Assembly: GCA_903945325.1 (NCBI GenBank) | Contig: CAJAVE010000139.1 | Span: forward strand, 1-32,526 | Length of the DNA stretch: 32,526 nt | Origin: an uncultured beta proteobacterium | GTDB lineage: Bacteria > Pseudomonadota > Gammaproteobacteria > Burkholderiales > Burkholderiaceae_C | Direction of reading: 5' to 3' | Shown: positions 32,396 through 32,526 of the stretch, piece after piece | How the letters are laid out: each line of letters opens with the position of its first letter | Numbering within the stretch: the stretch's first letter is position 1 | Position numbers and translations under genes: made by a program | Notes under the pieces: generated by a model | Seen by the model: the letters and a program-made list of their open reading frames with translations, nothing else | Database searches by the model: none | Told to the model about the DNA's origin: nothing

Positions 32396-32526
32396 TTATC
32401 TATGGACTGCCAGGTGGCGCGGGGTCCAGGCATGCGGCTTGCGATAGACAAAATGGTGCCGCGCCACGTGGTAGCTGGGGTCGAAGCCGTAAAAGTTGCG
32501 GTGCATGCGTTGCAGTTCCTCGGCGC
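32396..32526 (-). CDS. hypX: C-terminus of a probable HypX (hydrogenase maturation) protein, partial
   Basis: Only the last 43 codons lie in the window; the gene continues past the right edge. They read EELQRMHRNFYGFDPSYHVA, then RHHFVYRKPHAWTPRHLA and VHR before a TAA stop. The pattern NFYGFDPSYHxAR-xFV resembles, from memory, the end of HypX/HoxX, which makes the CO ligand of the [NiFe] site under air from a formyl group. Position fits: hypX precedes hoxA in Ralstonia-type clusters. The identity rests on a short fragment and context. Confidence 0.7.
   Translation of the reverse strand, partial: AEELQRMHRNFYGFDPSYHVARHHFVYRKPHAWTPRHLAVHR

Overview
The window reads as chromosomal DNA of a GC-rich betaproteobacterium, most likely Comamonadaceae (Rhodoferax/Polaromonas/Acidovorax-like). 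The reasons are codon use, branched-chain-type ABC operons linked to acyl-CoA genes, a Ralstonia-type hydrogen-sensing hox operon, and short interspersed repeats that I associate from memory with that family. The genus is an inference. No rRNA, tRNA or CRISPR array was seen.

Layout. Positions 1-3378 hold the 3' part of an M16 peptidase and a REC-histidine kinase. Positions 3389-8055 hold a TetR regulator with a perfect palindrome upstream, then a PECR-like SDR, an acyl-CoA dehydrogenase, a YigI-like thioesterase and an AmpG-like MFS transporter, all on +. Positions 8069-15489 are a minus-strand operon, livH-livM-livG-livF-acyl-CoA ligase-binding protein, followed by a terminator and a small membrane protein. 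A crotonase gene diverges from livH (15603-16436). Together these genes suggest uptake, CoA activation and beta-oxidation-like breakdown of an unidentified carboxylic acid. Positions 16437-17040 are a decayed stretch without an intact gene. Positions 17041-19348 encode a YciA-like thioesterase and an Atm1-type ABC exporter.

Positions 19301-22429 look like a small inserted island. A 66-bp imperfect direct repeat of the exporter's 3' end flanks about 3 kb holding P450, hotdog-fold and cupin genes and a truncated Baeyer-Villiger monooxygenase. Beyond it are a HypT-like LysR regulator, pyrC, a DUF3025 gene and htpX. Two copies of an unusual palindromic repeat lie at the ends of pyrC and htpX. Their cores are nearly identical, while their outer arms differ between loci yet stay self-complementary.

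Positions 26442-32526 are the hydrogen-sensing locus on the minus strand: the end of a probable hypX, then hoxA (NtrC-type regulator), hoxB and hoxC (regulatory [NiFe] hydrogenase), hoxJ (sensor kinase) and a cyclic-nucleotide-binding protein without a DNA-binding domain. The expected circuit is H2 sensing by HoxBC, signalling to HoxJ, and control of HoxA at sigma-54 promoters of energy-conserving hydrogenase genes outside the window. The most novel-looking items are the arm-variable palindromic repeats, the direct-repeat-bounded P450 island and the cyclic-nucleotide-binding gene attached to hoxJ.
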